Part shown: positions 51,540 to 55,440 of the stretch, in pieces | Numbering within the stretch: position 1 is the first letter of the stretch | Layout of the letters: each line of letters begins with the position of its first letter | Assembly (NCBI GenBank): GCA_017936585.1 | Contig: JAGBFI010000037.1 | Coordinates: 1 to 55,440, forward strand | Origin: Clostridia bacterium | GTDB lineage: Bacteria; Bacillota; Clostridia; Christensenellales; UBA1242 | Direction: 5' to 3' | DNA: 55,440 nt | Notes under the pieces: model-generated | Database searches by the model: none | Told to the model about the DNA's origin: nothing | The model's input: the letters and a program-made list of their open reading frames with translations, nothing else | Made by a program: the position numbers and the translations under genes

Positions 51540-52676
51540 TTAGATTTTTGTGTGTCGGATGAAGGATTTGATTGCATATACAAGTTTTTCAATTTCTTGA
51601 TAGGAGTTGAAATATGAGAGTGAAACTCTCACGGCACCACCGTCCAAAGTGCCAAGTGCTTTGTGCTTCATTGGTGCGCAGTGATATCCGCTCCTCACGC
51701 AAATGTTCCACTTTTCGCTTAAATAATTTGCCACATCGGTGGAGTTGACCTCTGGGATGTTAAAGGCTAAAACGCCATTTGTGTTTTCCGTTTTGGTGTA
51801 GATGTTCAATGAAAGTTTGGAAAGTTCATAATGAAGATATGTGATGAGGTCTTCCATTTTTTCTTGGATAAGTTTGAAATTTTCTTCAACAAATTTCACT
51901 CCTTCGGCAAATCCAAGGATGGCAGGGGTGTTGATTGTGCCGCTCTCAAAGCGTTCTGGGGAGTGCTCTGGCTGGAAAAGTTCGAGTGAATTTGTGCCTG
52001 TGCCACCAAAACGAATTGGTTGAAAATCGAAATCCCCGTTGATGGCAAGAACGCCAACCCCCTGAGGCGCGTAGAAACCTTTGTGAGGAGCAAGAGTCAG
52101 CATGTGGATGCCAAGTTTTTGCATGTCATACACAAAATGTCCGCCGCCTTGCGCTCCGTCAACAAGGAAGAGAATGTTTCGCTCTTTCAAATTTGTGCCA
52201 ATTGTCTCAATGTCGGCAACGTCACCATTGACATTTGAAACGTGATTTACAACCACTAAATAGGTCTCTTCTGTCAGGTACTTCTCAATGTCTTCCCAAA
52301 CCACCCCAAACTTTCCGGATTGTTCACAGATGGTGTACGAAAAATTCGAATCAATGTTTTTCAGATGTTCAAGCGGACGAAGCACAGAGTTATGTTCGTT
52401 GCAAGTGCAGACAACGTGACCACTTTTGTGAGTGCCTAAAATTGCAAGATTCAGTGCATCTGTGCAGTTGAGCGTGAAGATGATTTTGTCGGGGGTTGTG
52501 CCAACGTATCTGGCGACAAGTTCCCTTGAATTTTCCACCTCAAGAGCTGTTTTCAGTGAAGCTTTGTGCCCGCTTCGTCCCGGATTTGCGGAATAAAGAT
52601 TGAGCGCGTTCAACACGGCTCGTTGCACGCATTTTGGCTTGACAAGGGAAGAAGCGGAATTGTCTAGATAAATCAT
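51540..52676 (-). CDS. Cysteine desulfurase-like class V aminotransferase (EF2568 type)
   Basis: A 378-residue PLP enzyme that takes sulfur or selenium from cysteine or selenocysteine. It starts IYLDNSASSLVKP, has the cofactor Lys in LAPHKGFYAPQG, the Asp-Gln pocket in LVDGAQGGGH, and the active-site loop Cys in RSGYHCAPMKH. The loop is that of the SufS-like EF2568 group (TIGR01977). GAGGTG precedes the ATG. It is divergent from a DUF3343 gene, its usual partner in selenium or sulfur handling. Confidence 0.9.
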   Translation of the reverse strand: MIYLDNSASSLVKPKCVQRAVLNALNLYSANPGRSGHKASLKTALEVENSRELVARYVGTTPDKIIFTLNCTDALNLAILGTHKSGHVVCTCNEHNSVLRPLEHLKNIDSNFSYTICEQSGKFGVVWEDIEKYLTEETYLVVVNHVSNVNGDVADIETIGTNLKERNILFLVDGAQGGGHFVYDMQKLGIHMLTLAPHKGFYAPQGVGVLAINGDFDFQPIRFGGTGTNSLELFQPEHSPERFESGTINTPAILGFAEGVKFVEENFKLIQEKMEDLITYLHYELSKLSLNIYTKTENTNGVLAFNIPEVNSTDVANYLSEKWNICVRSGYHCAPMKHKALGTLDGGAVRVSLSYFNSYQEIEKLVYAIKSFIRHTKI

Positions 52677-52776
52677 ATTGCACCTCGAAATTTTAAAAAA
52701 GTTTTGTTTTAAAGCAAATTTTTTATATTAACAATATAATAATTATGGGGAGATTTTGTGCATAAGGAGGTGATTT

Positions 52777-53034
52777 TTGAATTACACATTGGCAGTTTTT
52801 AAGTCTCGCTTCTCCACGCTTAATTTTTCAAATTTGTTAAAAGCAAATCATATTCCTGTTGCAATCATAAATACGCCACACAGCATCTCACAAGCGTGTG
52901 GGTTGTCGGTGAAATTTTTGAGCGATTATTTTTCCAAAGTTCAAACCCTTTTGACGAGAATCAATTTGTCGCAGTTTCAAGGCTTTTACACATACACAGA
53001 AATGCACGGAAGGATAAGTTTGATAAAACTGTGA
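52777..53034 (+). CDS. DUF3343 protein, putative Se/S carrier
   Basis: An 85-residue protein starting at TTG 52777, with a perfect AAGGAGGTGA ahead. It matches DUF3343: YTLAVFKSRFSTLNFSNLLKA, VAIINTPHSISQACGLSVKF, with the conserved Cys in QACGL that would carry the sulfur or selenium atom. The family is found with EF2568-type cysteine desulfurases, as here in divergent arrangement. Function of the carrier is from family knowledge; the partner is inferred. Confidence 0.85.
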   Translation: MNYTLAVFKSRFSTLNFSNLLKANHIPVAIINTPHSISQACGLSVKFLSDYFSKVQTLLTRINLSQFQGFYTYTEMHGRISLIKL

Positions 53035-53058
53035 GACTTGCAAAACGGGCAAAAATAC

Positions 53059-53083
53059 AAAGAGCATATTTGTGCTCTTTTTT
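53059..53083 (+). terminator. Terminator of the DUF3343 gene
   Basis: Stem AAAGAGCA / TGCTCTTT with a 6-nt loop and a T-run. Confidence 0.85.
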
Positions 53084-53097
53084 CATAACATAAGCAT

Positions 53098-53631
53098 ATG
53101 AAATATTTTTTCTCCGCATTTTTGACGCTTTCTATAGTTTTTGTTGCCGTGTTTGGTGTGAACTGTGTCTATGGCTGGCTTTTCCCTGTCAAATATCAAG
53201 AGGAAATTTCGGCGGCAAGCGAGGCTTATGGGGTGGAAGAAGCGGTGATTTATTCAATCATCAATGTCGAGAGCGGCTTTGACAAAAATGCAGTTTCATC
53301 TAGGGGAGCTGTGGGACTGATGCAGCTTATGCCGTCAACCGCGCAGAGTTTGGCGGGAACGGAAGGAGTTGACTTGCTTTCGCCGCAAGAAAACATAATG
53401 CTTGGGGCAAAATATATTGCACAGCTTGCAAACAGATTTGATGATTTTGAGTGTGTTTTGGCGGCATATAACGCCGGCCCGACAAATGTCAGAAATTGGC
53501 TGGCGGACGAGCGATACAGTGAGGATGGTAAGACGCTGAAAAAAATTCCTTTTGCCGAAACAAAGGGGTATCTTGAAAAATATGCTCGCAACTTCAAATA
53601 TTATTCACAAAAACTAAAAAGTCGCGGCTAA
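53098..53631 (+). CDS. Lytic transglycosylase, Slt family
   Basis: A 177-residue enzyme with a membrane-anchoring helix at residues 5-28. The Slt domain has the catalytic Glu in INVESGFDKNAVSSRGAVG, then LMQLMPSTAQ, and CVLAAYNAGPTNVR. It cleaves peptidoglycan glycan strands on the outer face of the membrane. No ribosome binding site precedes ATG 53098. TAACAT, or the sporulation-type CATAACAT, lies 6 nt upstream; the -35 is unclear. Confidence 0.92.
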   Translation: MKYFFSAFLTLSIVFVAVFGVNCVYGWLFPVKYQEEISAASEAYGVEEAVIYSIINVESGFDKNAVSSRGAVGLMQLMPSTAQSLAGTEGVDLLSPQENIMLGAKYIAQLANRFDDFECVLAAYNAGPTNVRNWLADERYSEDGKTLKKIPFAETKGYLEKYARNFKYYSQKLKSRG

Positions 53632-53832
53632 TTGAATAAATCTTCATCTATCAGCGGAACGATATCAATGGCAGGATCTTTATATTGTATTCTGAATTTT
53701 AATTTATTAATCCAATTAAAGAATTTTTTGTATATAAAATTTTGATAAATCAAGAAGCAAAATGTAAAAAAACGACAAATAAGAACTTTTTATGTTAATA
53801 ACATATTATGTAATATGTGAAGGAGTTTTTAT

Positions 53833-54729
53833 ATGTGTAAAAGATTTGATAATAGCAATTGCTATTTGGATGGCGATTGTTGTGAAAAAAGAACGAAATA
53901 TGATAACTGCTGTTATCCGTGTTATATAGATGATCAAGTTATAGTGCGCGGACCTACTGGACCTGCTGGTATGCCAGGTCCTAGGGGGCCTCAGGGAATT
54001 CAGGGAGTGATGGGCCCAACCGGTCCTGCTGGACCTACTGGGGGTGTTGGTGCTACAGGTGCCACAGGCCCACAGGGGGTGCAAGGTTTAACTGGTCCAA
54101 CAGGCCCAACAGGTCCAACGGGTCGCACGGGTTTAACTGGTGAGATAGGGCCAACAGGCCCCACAGGTCTTGCTGGAGATATTGGTCCCACGGGAGCAAC
54201 TGGACCTACGGGGCCACAAGGAATAGCAGGAGAAATGGGTCCAACCGGTCCAACTGGTCCTGCTGGGGATGTTGGACCGACAGGTCCAATGGGAGCTAGT
54301 GGTGGTATTTTAAATTTTGCAGATTTCTATGCTTTAATGCCACCAGACAATTCAGCAACAGTTGCGCCGGGAACAGATGTAAGTTTTCCACAAGATGGAC
54401 CCAATAGCGGAAGTGATATAAATAGAACAGGACCAAGTTCATTTAATTTGGCACAAGTTGGTTCATATCAAGTTCTTTTTAATGTTGGTGTTGCTGAAGC
54501 TGGTCAGTTAATTTTAACTTTAAACGACGAGGAGTTGAATTACACTGTTGTCGGAAGAGCAACGGGGACATCGAATGTTATAGGAATGAGTATTATAACT
54601 ACAACCGAAGAGAATTCAATACTAGCAGTTAGAAATCCCGCAGGAAATTCAACGGCTCTTACTATTACGCCACTTGCAGGCGGAACACGGCCCGTATCTG
54701 CTCATTTGGTTATCACACAAATTCAATAA
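53833..54729 (+). CDS. Collagen-like exosporium-type protein (BclA-like)
   Basis: 298 residues. A Cys-rich head (residues 1-35; [17 protein letters not shown]) is followed by about 40 Gly-X-Y triplets (residues about 40-156), dominated by GPTGPTG, which form a collagen triple helix. The C-terminal 140 residues are a TNF-like tip ([31 protein letters not shown]). This is the layout of BclA and related spore-surface glycoproteins. AAGGAG precedes the ATG. CATATTAT upstream (53802) resembles a sporulation -10, with an imperfect -35. Confidence 0.88.
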   Translation: MCKRFDNSNCYLDGDCCEKRTKYDNCCYPCYIDDQVIVRGPTGPAGMPGPRGPQGIQGVMGPTGPAGPTGGVGATGATGPQGVQGLTGPTGPTGPTGRTGLTGEIGPTGPTGLAGDIGPTGATGPTGPQGIAGEMGPTGPTGPAGDVGPTGPMGASGGILNFADFYALMPPDNSATVAPGTDVSFPQDGPNSGSDINRTGPSSFNLAQVGSYQVLFNVGVAEAGQLILTLNDEELNYTVVGRATGTSNVIGMSIITTTEENSILAVRNPAGNSTALTITPLAGGTRPVSAHLVITQIQ

Positions 54730-54787
54730 AAAGCTGCCTAGTATGAATTAAATTGATAACCAAGAAGAAAAATAAATGTAAATAATT

Positions 54788-54822
54788 TACCGAAAGACTA
54801 AAAGCTATCGGTATTTTTTTTG
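54788..54822 (+). terminator. Terminator of the collagen-like gene
   Basis: Stem TACCGA / TCGGTA with a 14-nt loop, then eight T. Confidence 0.65.
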
Positions 54823-54978
54823 TCTTTAACACTAAATAACATTAGATATGCCTATATAACTTTATCTAACACAAGTTGATTACTAGATAAATTGTTGAAG
54901 AAAATCATAAAATTGTTAGAAATAATTTTAAAGACAAAAGAAAATAAATAATTCCTAAATCGTTTAAATTTAGGGGGG

Positions 54979-55061
<83 letters not shown>

Positions 55062-55171
55062 ATGAACAATTTTAGTTTATCATATGACAGCTGTTTTTGC
55101 AACTTTTCTTTTTTTGTTTTGTGAAAATATTTAAAGAATTTTGATTGGACAAGTCGCTGGATTTTTTTTGA

Positions 55172-55440
55172 AATGCAAATATAAAGCTGAATGCTTTGCT
55201 GAATCATGGGCAACAAAAAAAGTGTCCGAAGACACTTCTTGGTGGCTCGCCCGGGATTCGTTATGCGAACCATTTTAAATGGTCGCTTCCAAGCACGATT
55301 GCTCTCCTGCCTTGCTTGTCAGCCGGGACTTGGTCACGGGTTCTGTTTGCGAATGCAAACGCAAAGCTGAATGCTTTGCTGAATCATGGGCAACAAAAAA
55401 AGTGTCCGAAGACACTTCTTGGTGGCTCGCCCGGGATTCG
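55172..55440. repeat. 180-bp-period direct repeat with tRNA-3'-end-like and terminator segments
   Basis: 55172-55260 and 55352-55440 align with a 180-bp offset; 55201-55260 and 55381-55440 are identical. Each copy, read on the minus strand, has a tRNA-like 3' end (CGAATCCCGGGCGAGCCACC, then A) directly followed by the terminator AAGTGTC TTCG GACACTT with seven T. In the left copy the upstream sequence does not restore a T-arm or a GGCTCGC acceptor strand, so it is a truncated tRNA end. The right copy may be the start of a real tRNA beyond the window. Confidence 0.7.
55214..55237 (-). terminator. Minus-strand terminator in left repeat copy
   Basis: Minus strand stem AAGTGTC / GACACTT with a TTCG tetraloop and seven T. 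An identical copy lies at 55394-55417. Confidence 0.75.

Noticed and set aside
53628-53790. Minus-strand open stretch ending QYKDPAIDIVPLIDEDLFN, just after the transglycosylase gene.
   Set aside because: The peptide looks protein-like, but only a TTG start without a Shine-Dalgarno sequence is available and its 3' end overlaps the transglycosylase stop. It may be a gene remnant.
53769-53832. Sigma-K or sigma-E promoter of the collagen-like gene.
   Set aside because: CATATTAT fits a sporulation -10, but no -35 lies at the right distance, so I did not annotate it as a promoter.

Overview
The window is AT-rich bacterial chromosome from a Gram-positive, spore-forming lineage, most likely a Clostridia-like member of the Bacillota (my inference). 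The evidence is a Spo0A homologue, an RsfA-like Myb protein, a BclA-like collagen protein, AddAB instead of RecBCD, yqzL-recO, dnaG-rpoD, strong AGGAGG ribosome binding sites, and surface proteins with Listeria-Bacteroides type repeats. The genus cannot be named from the sequence.

Layout. 1-1880: right end of a probable mobile element with five short, tightly packed genes. They include a minimal HUH Rep endonuclease and a phage-type adenine methyltransferase, and the element abuts the 3' end of a tRNA-Met gene. 1937-7600: tRNA-Met, yqeY, a phosphoesterase, a lipoprotein, a degenerate spo0A and a secreted repeat protein. 7600-13300: tRNA-Val, two tandem small-RNA-like units, dusB, pgk-tpiA, and dnaX-ybaB-recR with a dnaX frameshift site. 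13300-18000: argS, small genes including a solitary HicB-like protein, a stand-alone GlmU acetyltransferase domain, and a YwaF-type membrane protein. 18150-23430: a HAD gene broken at a G7 tract, a BclA-C-like protein, yqzL-recO, an unknown gene and an RsfA-like gene. 23450-29800: addB-addA. 29940-39110: a membrane protein with six AT-hook motifs, a 0A-box-controlled membrane protein, a PflX-like radical SAM enzyme, a CNNM/CorC transporter, a HAD protein, a SecB-like protein, tRNA-Gly with a decayed gene behind it, Nudix and SDR genes. 39270-45410: groES-groEL and a 1353-residue surface protein whose gene carries a G10 tract. 45500-51400: an unknown gene, dnaG-rpoD, a zinc-ribbon protein and a beta-helix protein. 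51540-55440: a cysteine desulfurase divergent from a DUF3343 Se/S carrier gene, a lytic transglycosylase, a collagen-like protein, tRNA-Leu, and a 180-bp-period repeat with tRNA-3'-end-like ends.

Themes. Housekeeping replication and repair genes (dnaX, recR, recO, addAB, dnaG, rpoD, ybaB) are mixed with sporulation and surface genes. The signals I rate highest are: the Spo0A receiver with its phosphoacceptor Asp replaced by Glu, together with intergenic 0A-like boxes; the membrane protein with six AT-hooks; the HUH Rep element next to a tRNA; poly-G tracts in two surface-related genes; at least five promoters whose -10 box lies 6-7 nt from the ATG, predicting leaderless mRNAs; and the dnaX A9 slippage site. 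None of these was tested by search or experiment.
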